NCBI GenBank assembly: GCA_937902315.1
Contig: CALGUG010000011.1
Span: 186,001 to 250,000, forward strand
Length of the DNA: 64,000 nucleotides
Reading direction: 5' to 3'
From: an uncultured Chloroflexales bacterium
GTDB taxonomy: Bacteria > Chloroflexota > Chloroflexia > Chloroflexales > Chloroflexaceae
Of the stretch, positions 37,222 to 46,850 are shown piece by piece (the stretch's first letter is position 1; every line of letters starts with the position of its first letter). Both the position numbers and the translations under genes were made by a program. Under the pieces are notes generated by a model. It had not been told where the DNA came from and made no database searches. It saw only the letters and a list, made by a program, of their open reading frames with translations.

Positions 37222-40200
37222 ATGAAATCGGTTTTAGGTCTCTCGCCTAAGTATTATTTGACTTATTTTGCGGCTCTAGCGCTGATCCTTTCGTTTTCTG
37301 GGCTTTGGTCAACTCCCCGTGTCCAAGCCGCCTCAGACATTTATGTCAGTCCTAGCGGCTCAGATAGCAACAGTGGTACAAGCATCGATGATGCTAAGTT
37401 GACGATCGCGGCTGGTGTCGCAGCTGTTGATGCAGGCGGTACCGTTCATGTGGCAGCAGGCACCTATAACGGCCCAGTCACGATCAATAAAAGCCTTACG
37501 CTCGAAGGTGAAGGTCCTAACACCATTCTCGATGGTGTGACCAAAACAGGCAATGGCATCACCTTCGCAGCAGGCGCAACGAATGTGACCATCTCCAAGC
37601 TGAAAATCATCAATTTTTCGGTTGGAGTATTCAGCCAAAATATCGCCCTAGATGGGATTGTTATTGAAGAGGTTGAAAGCAGCCAAAACGCTAGCGCTGG
37701 CTTCGCATTTGCTGGCTCTGTGCCTATTCAGAATATCCGCTTTTCCAATGTCATCGCCAATGACAACAATCTGAGCGGCCTGGGTCGCGGCATCATGATG
37801 CAGAGCATGAGCAAGACCAATATCACCGTTGAAAATAGCACCTTCTTGCGCAATCGTATCGCGGGCATCGACCTGAACGATGGTCCAAACAGTGGACTTG
37901 CCGCGCGCAATGTACGAATCAGCGGCAATACTGTGTCGGGCGGAACCGGTGTAGGAGAGGCCACCGACTCGGGCATCGCCTTGCTGGCCTACGATCCAGA
38001 TGGTATCGGTGAATACCTAGTGAGCAACAATACCATCACTGTGTATGGTCGTTATGGCATCGAGATCAAAAACGCTAAGGGCAATGGTGCGAGCAGCGGG
38101 CCAGGTAGCGTGGTGGTGACTGGCAACCGGGTCAGCAAAGGCGGCGGGCCTTTCACAGCCACAGGCACCAACGAGTTGCGTGATATCGCAGGCATCGCGG
38201 TGATCGAACGAACAGCCGACGCCGACAATGGCGTTCATCTACCGACTACTGGCGTGATGGTGACAAACAATACGGTAACCGGCTTTAAGCAGAATAATCC
38301 CGGCAGCCAAAGCACCGGTTTTGGAATCGTCGTAGGTGGCCTCAATCATCGTGTGCTGAACAATAATGTGAGCGAGAACGATGTTGGTATTCAACTGCAA
38401 CAAGGTCACAACCAAGTGCAAGCCGACCAAAACGATGAGTTCTTCGGGCGCGACTATTCGCAAAATACCAGCGCAGTAGTGAACTACAATCAGTTAGTTG
38501 ACAATACATTGGGCTTACGCAGCTTGAATGTAGCAGCAAACAATGCAACCCTAACCTGTAACTGGTGGAACGATCAGAGCGGCCCAAGCAGCAGCGACAA
38601 TCCCGGCGGTTTGGGGCAGAGTCTCAGCGGTTTAGGCCAGTTCGCACCTTGGATGATCCACGGTGAAGATGCAGACCCTAGCTCGCCTGGTTGGCAGCAT
38701 CCGACAAGCATTCAAGTCACAGCGGGCGCAGACACAAGCGCGGCAGACAACAACTATCGCAGGCTGGCCAATGCGGTTGGCTGTGCCTTGAGCGACCAAG
38801 AGTTCATTTTGTCGGGCACCTTCGACTGGACGCAGCCCTATGCCGATGCCGACTGGGCATTGGGCAACGATAAAGTGAGTGGCAGCGACGATGACTATAC
38901 GATCAAAGCTCCGGCCAACGTGAACAATGTAACGATTCGCGCAAACGCCTTAGGCGATGCGACGATTCAGGGACCGGGCGACAAAGACTCCGTAAACTTC
39001 GAAGGTGTTTTCTATTTCTATGATGTGGGCGTCAACCAAGGCTGGACCTTCTCGAATCTGAAGATTCTGGATTTCGACTTCTCCATTGGCTTCTTCTGCT
39101 GCCTAGGTGGCACACCAGCTGGCACCTTTAACAATACCACTATCGATGGCAACCATATTCGAGTAGCACGCGACGTACATAGCTCGGTCGCTCCAGCTGA
39201 TGCCTCCCAAAATATTGGTATCCACTATGCACGAGGCAACAATATTACGATCAGCAATAACCTGATCGAGTTGTACGGCGATGGTGAGGGCGATGGCGAG
39301 GGCGAAGGCTCTGTGGCGATGCAGTCCAATACCCACGGCGGCGCCAACTACGATGGTTTGCAAATCATCGGCAATACCGTGCGCGTATTAGAGACTCAAT
39401 CGAACAGCCCTGAACGCGTGATCGGTATCTGGGAGAACGGCCATGCCCATAGCAGCAATATCACCATCAAGGGCAACACCTTCGAGAACCTTGCAGCTGA
39501 TAATGATCCGCTCCTAAACAATCAGACGGCCTTCCGTCTCACTTCACAGTCAAGCGCAAACAGCCAGGTCTTGGTCGAGCAGAACACCGTCAACGGTGCT
39601 CAGATTGGTATGGCCTGGCTCAGCGCAGGTAGCGCCAATCAGCCGATTGTGCTGCGCAACAATACCCTCACAGCGGTAAATCACGGCTTCCGGCTCGAGA
39701 ACAATGCACGAGCAAAATTTGAGGGGAATCAGGTGAGCGCAGTCAGCGGCAGCACCGGCTATGGCATTGAGATACCCAGCACAGCCCAAGCAAGTCTTGA
39801 AGCCAGCCCCAATCAGAACAGTTTCTCGGGCCTAGGCACCGCTGCTCTGGTAAATGGTACGCTCACGATTGGCGCAGGTACAAGCTTCAGCGGTGGTGTT
39901 GACGGTCTCGTCGTGGAAGGCGCGAGCGCGAGCGTCAGCTTGGGCGCAGCCGAATTCAGCGGCCAAACCAATAACTACATCACCTTGATCACTCATCCCA
40001 CCGATCTCGATGGGCGTAGCGCTCTCTTCGAAGGGGTGACGGGCGCGGAAATGAACGAGGCTCAATATACCAACGTTCAAAACAAAATCGTCGATAAAAA
40101 CGACACTAACGCGCTCGGCTTGGTTATCTTAGCCGATACAAGCTTGCAGGTAGCACCGCTCAACCTCGATTTCCAGACCTACGTGGGGGCTAACCCACCA

Positions 40201-41415
40201 GCAAGCCAGAGTTTCAGCATCGGTAACGCCATCGCAGGCCAGGGCAGCTTAGATTGGGAAATCAGTGCACCAGACTATGGCACAGGAGCCACAGGCTGGT
40301 TGAGCTGCACGCCCACCAGCGCGACCGGAGTAGCCCTCGGCGACAGCACGCTTGTCAGCTGTAGCGTCGATGCAAGCGCCCTGCAGGCAGGCAGCTATAG
40401 TGCGACCCTGAGTGTATCGAGCTCGACCCCCAACGTTCAAGGCACACCGCAAACTGTCTCGGTCTCGCTACAGGTCGATCCGATCAACATCAGTTTATCG
40501 CCAGCTAGCTCAACCGTAGAGCTAGGAGCACAGGGTTCCCTCTTGCTCACACTTAACGCTGCGCTCGCCAACGCTACCACTGTCACCCTGAGTTCGTCGA
40601 ACAGCCAGATCGCCTCGGTTCCCGCGAATGTCACTATTCCCGCGGGCAGCCTAAGCGTCTCGATTCCGGTCAACGGTCTGGCCGCTGGCGGTCCTGTAAC
40701 CATCCAGGCCAGCCTGCTAAACGAACTGGGCGGCGCAAGCAGCACCGCACAGGTGTCGGTATCGAGCGTCGGCATCAGCCTGCAAAGCTCAAGCCCAACC
40801 CTGCTCGTGGGTAGCCAAGGCACGCTCACCATCACCATCAGCAAGCCGCAGGCAAGCCCAACGGCTATCAGTTTAAGCTCCAGCCTGCCCAACGTAGTCA
40901 GCTTAGTCAACAGCGTGACCATCCCTGCTAACAACACCAGCGTCACCGTCGCGCTGAGCGCCAACGCTGTCGGTGGGCCAGCGACTATTCTTGCCAGCCT
41001 GCCGAACGAACTGGGCGGCGGCAGCGCCAGCGTCGAGGTCAGCGTTATCAGCTTGAAGGTCAGCCTCACTCCCGCACAGAACAGCATCCGTGTGGGCCAA
41101 CAAGCCCTGCTGCAGGTGAGCCTAGACACCAGCTTGAGTCAAAATCTCACCCTCACTCTGAGCTCGAGCGATCCCACAATCGCGGAGGTAGCGCCCAGCC
41201 TGACCATCCCTGCTGGACAGACCAGCGCTCAAGTGATTGTGACGGGCAAGAAAGCAGGTGGACCAGTCACCATCGAGCTGCATCTGCCCGAATCCATGGC
41301 CGATGAAAATGGCTCGACCCTCGCAGCCAGCGCTACGGTCACGGTGCAAGACATCGAGCCCGAAGAGACGGTTTACCAGCTCTACCTGCCGCTCGTCGTA
41401 AAGGCCGACGAGTAG
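37222..41415 (+). CDS. Secreted right-handed beta-helix protein with Ig-like repeats and YLPLV tail
   Basis: 1397 residues. Sec signal peptide (hydrophobic YFAALALILSFSGL, cleavage after RVQA). Residues about 38-450 and 560-960 are parallel beta-helix repeats (many N-N-T, GN-T-V and I-ISNN coils), starting with a DUF1565-like DIYVSPSGSDSNSGTS. Residues about 980-1085 form a BACON-like domain. About 1090-1375 hold three similar Ig-like repeats (each with TVTLSSS or ISLSSS, VTIPAG or VTIPAN, and an AGGPVTIQAS-type strand). The C-terminus, VYQLYLPLVVKADE, is the short tag common on exported Chloroflexota proteins. A role in surface polysaccharide binding, lyase activity or adhesion is possible; no catalytic triad can be chosen. 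Strong ribosome site AAGGAGAG. Confidence 0.83.
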   Translation: MKSVLGLSPKYYLTYFAALALILSFSGLWSTPRVQAASDIYVSPSGSDSNSGTSIDDAKLTIAAGVAAVDAGGTVHVAAGTYNGPVTINKSLTLEGEGPNTILDGVTKTGNGITFAAGATNVTISKLKIINFSVGVFSQNIALDGIVIEEVESSQNASAGFAFAGSVPIQNIRFSNVIANDNNLSGLGRGIMMQSMSKTNITVENSTFLRNRIAGIDLNDGPNSGLAARNVRISGNTVSGGTGVGEATDSGIALLAYDPDGIGEYLVSNNTITVYGRYGIEIKNAKGNGASSGPGSVVVTGNRVSKGGGPFTATGTNELRDIAGIAVIERTADADNGVHLPTTGVMVTNNTVTGFKQNNPGSQSTGFGIVVGGLNHRVLNNNVSENDVGIQLQQGHNQVQADQNDEFFGRDYSQNTSAVVNYNQLVDNTLGLRSLNVAANNATLTCNWWNDQSGPSSSDNPGGLGQSLSGLGQFAPWMIHGEDADPSSPGWQHPTSIQVTAGADTSAADNNYRRLANAVGCALSDQEFILSGTFDWTQPYADADWALGNDKVSGSDDDYTIKAPANVNNVTIRANALGDATIQGPGDKDSVNFEGVFYFYDVGVNQGWTFSNLKILDFDFSIGFFCCLGGTPAGTFNNTTIDGNHIRVARDVHSSVAPADASQNIGIHYARGNNITISNNLIELYGDGEGDGEGEGSVAMQSNTHGGANYDGLQIIGNTVRVLETQSNSPERVIGIWENGHAHSSNITIKGNTFENLAADNDPLLNNQTAFRLTSQSSANSQVLVEQNTVNGAQIGMAWLSAGSANQPIVLRNNTLTAVNHGFRLENNARAKFEGNQVSAVSGSTGYGIEIPSTAQASLEASPNQNSFSGLGTAALVNGTLTIGAGTSFSGGVDGLVVEGASASVSLGAAEFSGQTNNYITLITHPTDLDGRSALFEGVTGAEMNEAQYTNVQNKIVDKNDTNALGLVILADTSLQVAPLNLDFQTYVGANPPASQSFSIGNAIAGQGSLDWEISAPDYGTGATGWLSCTPTSATGVALGDSTLVSCSVDASALQAGSYSATLSVSSSTPNVQGTPQTVSVSLQVDPINISLSPASSTVELGAQGSLLLTLNAALANATTVTLSSSNSQIASVPANVTIPAGSLSVSIPVNGLAAGGPVTIQASLLNELGGASSTAQVSVSSVGISLQSSSPTLLVGSQGTLTITISKPQASPTAISLSSSLPNVVSLVNSVTIPANNTSVTVALSANAVGGPATILASLPNELGGGSASVEVSVISLKVSLTPAQNSIRVGQQALLQVSLDTSLSQNLTLTLSSSDPTIAEVAPSLTIPAGQTSAQVIVTGKKAGGPVTIELHLPESMADENGSTLAASATVTVQDIEPEETVYQLYLPLVVKADE

Positions 41416-41444
41416 CCACATAGGCTCAGCCAACGAGCGATAAC

Positions 41445-41493
41445 AGAGAGCGGGCCTGTCTGATCTCTCACAGACAGGCCCGCTCTCTGGTTT
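41445..41493 (+). terminator. Strong terminator after the beta-helix gene
   Basis: Perfect 18-bp stem starting AGAGAGCGGGCCTGTCTG, loop ATCTCTCA, then GGTTT. It can serve both convergent genes. Confidence 0.8.
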
Positions 41494-41518
41494 ATGCCGA
41501 ATGCGTTTGATCGCTTCG

Positions 41519-41592
41519 AAGCTTTGGCGGATGGGCTTCTAGCCCCCATTCGGCTGCTAGCGCGTCCGCCTACGGCTATCAACAGCCGCTTG
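41519..41592 (+). repeat. REP-like dispersed repeat, copy 9
   Basis: GCTTTGGCGGATGGGCTTC, CCATTCGGC, GCGCGTCCGCCTACGGC, TATCAACAGCC. Confidence 0.75.
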
Positions 41593-41608
41593 CTAAAGTG
41601 AGCTGCTC

Positions 41609-43423
41609 CTACTCGGCGATCTCATCGGTCACATCGTCGATCTCGATCGTGGCATCGATGCTGCCATCGCCGCCCTCATCGATCTCGAGCACCATTGGCT
41701 GGCCATTGCCCGGCCACGACAGATAATCGATGTAGAAAACATCGTCGGGCAGCACTTCGATCCCATCGGCACCAAAGATCTGCTCGCCTTCATCGTCGTA
41801 TTTGGCAACGACGATGCCATAGCTCGCAGTGCTGGTGTTGTCGATCGAGTCGACGCTCAGCCAGCCCTCTTTGGTGTTGAGCGAGAGCGTGATCGCTTCG
41901 CCCGGCTCCATCTCCTCGCCATAAATGCCGAACAGATAGTCGGACTGATCGGTCTCTACCGCCACCAAGAGGAAAGGCGTCGAGCTGCTTTGGGCGCGGT
42001 AGGAGAGATAGCTGCCGTCGGGCGAGACATCCAGCTCGTCGACTTGGCCCGGCTGCAAGACGATATCGCTCACCTCTAGGGCGTAGCCCGGACCGATCAT
42101 GGTCACGGTCGAGGTGGTCGGCTCGGTCAGACGCGTGCCATCGATAGCGATCGTAAAGTCGATGTTGGAAGGAATGTAGTAGACCGGCTCGGCGTCGATA
42201 TCCCACACATTGACGCCAAACTTGTTGGCATTGGTGCGAGCGCCCGGAATCTCGTTGACGAATTGACCATTGCGAAAGCCGATGCTATTGCCATCCATAT
42301 CGGTGATCAGCAGGTCGGCGCTGCCTTCCAGCCAGATCTCGTTGTATTTTTGACCCGTGCTTTGAACAAAGGGCGCAGCCAGCAAAGCGCCGCTAGCCGA
42401 GACCTCTTCAAAGTCGCAGAAGGGACACTCCTGAGGATACAAGCGAGGGCTGATGGCGGCAAGCTCCAGATTGAAGCTGGTGGCGTCGCCATCATAATCA
42501 TCGGCAGGCTCAGCCGGATTGGTCGAACCGGAGTAGAACCAGGTATCGTTGTTGGTATCGACCACGATGGCGCGCTCTTCGCCCGGATAGTTATTGTCGT
42601 AGACCATGATCCAGTAGATGCCATCGCCACGATCTTCGACCGCATAAGGCGTGACGGCGTGTCCACCGGTCATATCGCGCTTGTAGAAGCCAAGCGCATA
42701 CTGCTCACTGCCTTCGGGGCCTGCTTCAAACGAAACCATCAAGGTGTTAACGATACCGCTGGGGGTCTGCTGCACAATGCCGGTGCGGGCTGGCATCGTG
42801 GTTTGAGTCGCCCACCAATAGGCGATCTCGCGCTGCAACATCTCGTTGCCTGCCAGCTCGAGGGCGGGCACCGTGTCAGCGCCGAATTCCTTCACATCGA
42901 GCTTCTTGGCATAAAAGAGGTAGCTCAACACGGCCATGCCCTCACAGTGGCCGCCACTCATAGCCGCGTTGATCTGTTCCATCCACTGCCGACCGGGAGG
43001 GGTTAGAATACACTCGCCGTCTTTAATGGTTGAACAGGCTTGGTCGCCAAACATACGGTGGATGTCAGCGGGGGTCAGATTGACCTCGCCTTGGCCGCCA
43101 TAGTTCTCGAAGCTAAAACCGTCGCTGGCAGGGCGGAAACCAAGGTCGGCCACATAGCTACCGCTGGTCTCAACACTGCCGCCCGGAGCATTTGCATCGC
43201 TATCGCCACGGCTCATGCTCTCGGAGGTGGCTTCACTCTCTGGAGTGGGTTCACTCTCCTCGCTCGGTTCGGCCTCGGCGATAACTTCTTCCGACGTAGT
43301 TTGTTCACTAACCGGCGCTTGATCGATCTCTTCGCTAAGATCAGCAGCGCCACAACCGCCTAAAACGATCGCGAAGACAAGCCAGAGCGCAACAAAGCGG
43401 CTCTTCATCCAAGCAATCCGCAT
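41609..43423 (-). CDS. Lipoprotein with papain-like cysteine-peptidase core
   Basis: 604 residues. Signal peptide with lipobox (FAIVLGGCGAADL, lipidated Cys about residue 24), then a Ser/Glu/Pro-rich stalk to about residue 85. Residues about 145-290 contain SGGHCEGMAVLSYLFYA, a candidate nucleophile Cys in an N-terminal helix, followed by TGGHAVTPYAVEDRGDG and WIMVYDNNYPGE, giving Cys-His-Asn/Asp in papain-like order. I do not recognise the named family. The C-terminal half is beta-rich with PDGSYLSYRAQ and Asp-rich ends. It would sit on the outer face of the cell membrane. Convergent with the beta-helix gene; about 700 bases of non-coding DNA lie upstream. Confidence 0.7.
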   Translation of the reverse strand: MRIAWMKSRFVALWLVFAIVLGGCGAADLSEEIDQAPVSEQTTSEEVIAEAEPSEESEPTPESEATSESMSRGDSDANAPGGSVETSGSYVADLGFRPASDGFSFENYGGQGEVNLTPADIHRMFGDQACSTIKDGECILTPPGRQWMEQINAAMSGGHCEGMAVLSYLFYAKKLDVKEFGADTVPALELAGNEMLQREIAYWWATQTTMPARTGIVQQTPSGIVNTLMVSFEAGPEGSEQYALGFYKRDMTGGHAVTPYAVEDRGDGIYWIMVYDNNYPGEERAIVVDTNNDTWFYSGSTNPAEPADDYDGDATSFNLELAAISPRLYPQECPFCDFEEVSASGALLAAPFVQSTGQKYNEIWLEGSADLLITDMDGNSIGFRNGQFVNEIPGARTNANKFGVNVWDIDAEPVYYIPSNIDFTIAIDGTRLTEPTTSTVTMIGPGYALEVSDIVLQPGQVDELDVSPDGSYLSYRAQSSSTPFLLVAVETDQSDYLFGIYGEEMEPGEAITLSLNTKEGWLSVDSIDNTSTASYGIVVAKYDDEGEQIFGADGIEVLPDDVFYIDYLSWPGNGQPMVLEIDEGGDGSIDATIEIDDVTDEIAE

Positions 43424-43894
43424 CTTTCTCTACTCCTTGTGATAGTTGATATAACGCGAGACGTAGGTCCGACTAAGCAGTGTTAGACGTTTTATGACAA
43501 GTTGTAGATATCGATAGCTTTCCCTTGGACATCAAAACGATACAAAGCAAGTGAACATAGCGACTTTCGCTGCCATCTATGGAAGTAACAGCGAGTTCAT
43601 CGACTCACACATAGTGTACGCACTACCTTCGAATAGGTTTCACACGTTTGATTGATTTTTCAAGTCGATAACGACATATCGCACAAATTGACACTTTTAT
43701 ACTTTCACATAAAATCAGCCTCCTTCCCATACAATTTCGATCTATTAACTCTCCTTTGAGCTTTCTTTCAATAAAACGAATCATTTGAAATTATTTGAGA
43801 CAAAATATCACTGGGACTAACGGAGGAACCTAACAGCTAGCTGCGGACTTGACACACCATATATACTGGTATTGAACCGTATAGAACTGTTTAA

Positions 43895-44035
43895 GTCTCT
43901 CTAGCTCATAAGGCAGAGCACAAGTCACGTGTGCAACTTGGTCGCGCTGTCTGAATCACAGAGGCTGGGAGCGCTGAACAACACGCGAATGTGCGTGCAG
44001 CGTGGGTGCAGGTTCGAATCCCGCGAGAGGCGCCA
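43895..44035 (+). other. tRNA-like element of abnormal length
   Basis: The two ends look like one tRNA. Acceptor GTCTCTC pairs with GAGAGGC, followed by G and CCA. TA, then D-stem GCTC/GAGC with loop ATAAGGCA. T-loop TTCGAAT with stem GCAGG/CCCGC (one A-C mismatch). But 88 bases, not about 25, separate the D and T arms. They contain CAAGT/ACTTG with a 10-base loop, GCGCT/AGCGC, and CACGC/GCGTG hairpins, and I cannot place a normal 7-base anticodon loop. TTGACA lies at about 43849. It may be an interrupted or recombinant tRNA gene or another structured RNA. Nothing else is seen in 43424-44119. Confidence 0.45.
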
Positions 44036-44119
44036 CACGAATCGGGCAAGCGAATGGGGCAGTTTGGCTGCAAAATGCTATAATGGCGCTAGACGATCTG
44101 CTTTGGGAAGAGGATAACA

Positions 44120-44596
44120 ATGGCTGTTAAAAAAGAAGCGCCAAGCCTTATTGCAGACAATCGCAAGGCGCGCCATGATTACGATATTATCGAAACCTAT
44201 GAAGCTGGCATCGCGCTCACCGGAAGCGAGATTAAATCGTTGCGTAACGGGCGCATGAATCTGCGCGGCAGCTATGCACGCATTATGAACGGTGAGGTCT
44301 ATCTGCTCGATGCCCATATTCCGATTTATGAACAATCGGGCACTCATTTCAATCACGAGCCTACACGACCGCGCAAACTCTTGCTCCATCGGCGCGAGAT
44401 CAACCGTTTAGGCGGCAGCCTGCGCGAAAAGGGCCTCACTCTTGTTCCCCTGAAGGTCTACTTCAGAGGGCGGCTCGCCAAGGTTGAGCTCGGCGTAGCG
44501 CGCGGTAAAAAGCTCTACGATAAACGCGAAGATGTGGCCAAGCGCGAGGCTCAGCGCGACATTGAGCGCACCATGAAATCGCGCCGCTACGACTAA
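44120..44596 (+). CDS. smpB: SsrA-binding protein SmpB
   Basis: 158 residues, full-length SmpB. It carries tmRNA to stalled ribosomes in trans-translation. Motifs: IADNRKARHDYDIIETYEAG, LTGSEIKSLRNGRMNLRGSY, HEPTRPRKLLLH, and the C-terminal helix GKKLYDKREDVAKREAQRD that enters the mRNA channel. GGAAGAGG precedes the ATG. No tmRNA gene could be found next to it; the tRNA-like element upstream has a D-stem and encodes no tag peptide that I can see. Confidence 0.96.
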   Translation: MAVKKEAPSLIADNRKARHDYDIIETYEAGIALTGSEIKSLRNGRMNLRGSYARIMNGEVYLLDAHIPIYEQSGTHFNHEPTRPRKLLLHRREINRLGGSLREKGLTLVPLKVYFRGRLAKVELGVARGKKLYDKREDVAKREAQRDIERTMKSRRYD

Positions 44597-44699
44597 GATC
44601 TGCTTGATTGAAACAAATTCCAAGAATTGCACTGCTTTCACCAATAGTTCTTCAGCAATACAATCTTGGCAAACATGTTTGATAGACAAAAGCCGATCT

Positions 44700-44732
44700 C
44701 AGAACCCGCATAAGTAATTTATGCGGGTTCTG
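44700..44732 (+). terminator. Hairpin downstream of smpB
   Basis: 14-bp stem CAGAACCCGCATAA/TTATGCGGGTTCTG, loop GTAAT; no T-run, so termination is tentative. Confidence 0.55.
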
Positions 44733-44840
44733 ATATGAAAATTCCAGTTACAGGAAGCGGTCAGCATTCACACGACACGTATAATGCCGCCCACTGAGGA
44801 TTTTCATTGGTTGTTCTCAGCGCCCCACGCTGGAGGTTAA

Positions 44841-44973
44841 CTCATACCAAATCCGTTTAAAGACGTGCATGCTCTTCGCTCAGAAAAACGAAAAGCTGGG
44901 AAAAGCAAAAAGAGTCACGTTCCGCTCTGCCGAAGGCCAAAGAGAACCTAATCAACCGGATTTAGAACGAGAT
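44841..44973 (+). repeat. MITE-like element, copy B, lacking the internal palindrome
   Basis: CTCATACCAAATCCGTTTAA at the left and AACCGGATTTAGAACGAG at the right. The unit runs CTGGGAAAAG directly into CAAAAAGAGTCACG, so the approximately 45-base palindrome segment seen in copies A and C is precisely missing. Confidence 0.78.
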
Positions 44974-45025
44974 TAAAAGCGCTCATCCTGCCAGATCGCT
45001 AAAGAAGCTAGGGGTTCGCATTCTG

Positions 45026-46534
45026 CTACTGGGAAGGCAGATGATAAGGTCGTGAAGCAGGTATCGGCAAGCGACGCAGCCCTGCCGTATCTAACAGATC
45101 AAGAGCGGCAAGCCACCCTCGATCAGCCATAGCGAAGAAGTGGTTCTTATTCGTGTTGACCTTAAAGTCCAGCCAGTGATAGCCTTTGAGCGGGATCGTG
45201 ACCTCGTGATAGGGCAAGCCAGCTACGAGCGCAGATGCAGTGGCCTTACGAAGGTTTTTTTCCTTGGTATCTATCGTCTCGATCACATTTAGCATACGAT
45301 GTAGGATGCGAAGTGATGGTAGATCCTGATTGATTGGAAGATTGAAGGTCTCTCCAAGAGCTCTCCATGCGCCAGGATCAATCGCACGACCATTTTCTAG
45401 CCACTTAGCTGGCTGAACACCCCATTGTCGTGGCGCATCTAGCGTATGGTCAAACAAAAAGCCTAGTTTGGGCCGCTGCTGGTCTGCAGGGGTGAAATCC
45501 ATAAAATTGGCACCAGCATTAGAGAAGATCCAATAGGGATAGTTCGAGGACAAGCCACCATCCATAATCTCGTGTGACGGCTGCTGTCTAGTGTTAGTAT
45601 TAAGACGTGGTTGGAAGAGAAATGGAATGCTCATTGAGCGCCGTACCGCTTCCGCAACCGACATCGACCCATGGGTCTTGGTCGAATAAACAAGCATCTC
45701 GTGGGAAGTTGTGTCTGAAGCAATAATGGCTAAATCCATCTTCAGATCACTGAACCTCACTGGGCCACTATGTTGGGGCTGAAGCTTCTCACGCAGTAGG
45801 CTTTCAATTGTTTGCTGGAATACACTACCTTCGCAAAGACCACCTTCATAGAGCAGATTCACCACCTTGAGATAGTCTGACGTTGTAGAGACAAAACCAT
45901 CCCACAGGCGATCGGCTAATTGGGCGCGCGCTGCCTTTGTACTGGGCAAATATTGTTTTAATTGAGGTTGTTTCTGAGGAAGGATGGACAAGCTCTTGGT
46001 AATAGCTTGCTCGATCGCAGTTTGAATCGACTGCGCCAACAGCGTATAACCGGGAATACTACCAATAGTTTTAATAAGGGGATCAACGACCTTACGACGT
46101 GTAGGCAGAGGAAGCGTCGTTTCCCCAAGTACATCAAGCACTGTGCCATTCAGGGCTTGCCAAAGTATAGTCTCACGACGGGTGCTGGTTTCAATTTTCG
46201 GTGCGTCGATAAAGCTCATAAAATCAATCGGCTTTCGCTGCTGAGGAAGACTTGCGGGCTTATTACGCGAGCCCGCTGGCGCACTTAAATATGCCAATTC
46301 GTCTTCGGTATAACCAGCAGCAATCAAGCTCGCAACGATCGCGCCCGCTGAATTACCGGCCACTCGTTTAAACCAAATGTTGTTGCTCCGCAGCGCCGTA
46401 AGCACACCAATGTAGGCAGCACCTAAAGCACCACCACCCTCAAAGACTCCATCAATATAGGTGATTGTTGACGGAGAAATAGGATTCAGCAGGGATGATC
46501 CATCGCGAATAAGAAGTCTTGGTGTAGCTGACAT
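45026..46534 (-). CDS. Patatin-like phospholipase
   Basis: 502 residues. Oxyanion loop FEGGGALGAAY near residue 31, nucleophile elbow GNSAGAIVASL (Ser near 62), catalytic Asp in MDGGLSSNYP near 325. Patatins hydrolyse acyl esters of phospholipids with a Ser-Asp dyad. The middle region (residues about 95-240) is long and helical, as in larger bacterial patatins. No signal peptide. Not in an operon; the nearest genes are smpB (other strand) and the F420-type oxidoreductase. Patatins are effectors in some CBASS systems, but the 28-kb distance and absence of the shared upstream element argue against a link to the SAVED genes. Confidence 0.87.
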   Translation of the reverse strand: MSATPRLLIRDGSSLLNPISPSTITYIDGVFEGGGALGAAYIGVLTALRSNNIWFKRVAGNSAGAIVASLIAAGYTEDELAYLSAPAGSRNKPASLPQQRKPIDFMSFIDAPKIETSTRRETILWQALNGTVLDVLGETTLPLPTRRKVVDPLIKTIGSIPGYTLLAQSIQTAIEQAITKSLSILPQKQPQLKQYLPSTKAARAQLADRLWDGFVSTTSDYLKVVNLLYEGGLCEGSVFQQTIESLLREKLQPQHSGPVRFSDLKMDLAIIASDTTSHEMLVYSTKTHGSMSVAEAVRRSMSIPFLFQPRLNTNTRQQPSHEIMDGGLSSNYPYWIFSNAGANFMDFTPADQQRPKLGFLFDHTLDAPRQWGVQPAKWLENGRAIDPGAWRALGETFNLPINQDLPSLRILHRMLNVIETIDTKEKNLRKATASALVAGLPYHEVTIPLKGYHWLDFKVNTNKNHFFAMADRGWLAALDLLDTAGLRRLPIPASRPYHLPSQ

Positions 46535-46850
46535 TCTTGTATTCCTTTATGATCAAAGCTGTTATTCCCTATCTATCGGTGTCACTCTATGCAAGGTGCT
46601 TCGATGAAGATCTGGCCATTGTCGCAAGGATGTTTATTACAATTGGAGCTTCCAGATCTCTTGAAAGGCGTGTAAGAAGGCTTTGGCAATATTCGAATCC
46701 CTGTTACTGAACAGTGGCAAGCTAGAGTAAATTAGTCAGCCCGTGGTTCTACATACTGGTTCCTCCTATCACAATAGGCAAAAATCGTATAGCCCTAATA
46801 GTTAGAGAGTAGTTCTTGGATTAAGGGTAGAGGTGTTTGGCAATTGGCTA

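Noticed and set aside
43440..44119. tmRNA gene next to smpB
   Set aside because: No GGGG-type tmRNA 5' end, no tag peptide and a D-stem is present in the tRNA-like element; tmRNA lacks a D-stem.
45026..46534. Patatin as the CBASS-type effector for the SAVED proteins
   Set aside because: It is 27 kb or more away, has no shared upstream element and lacks a cyclic-nucleotide domain or CD-NTase neighbour.
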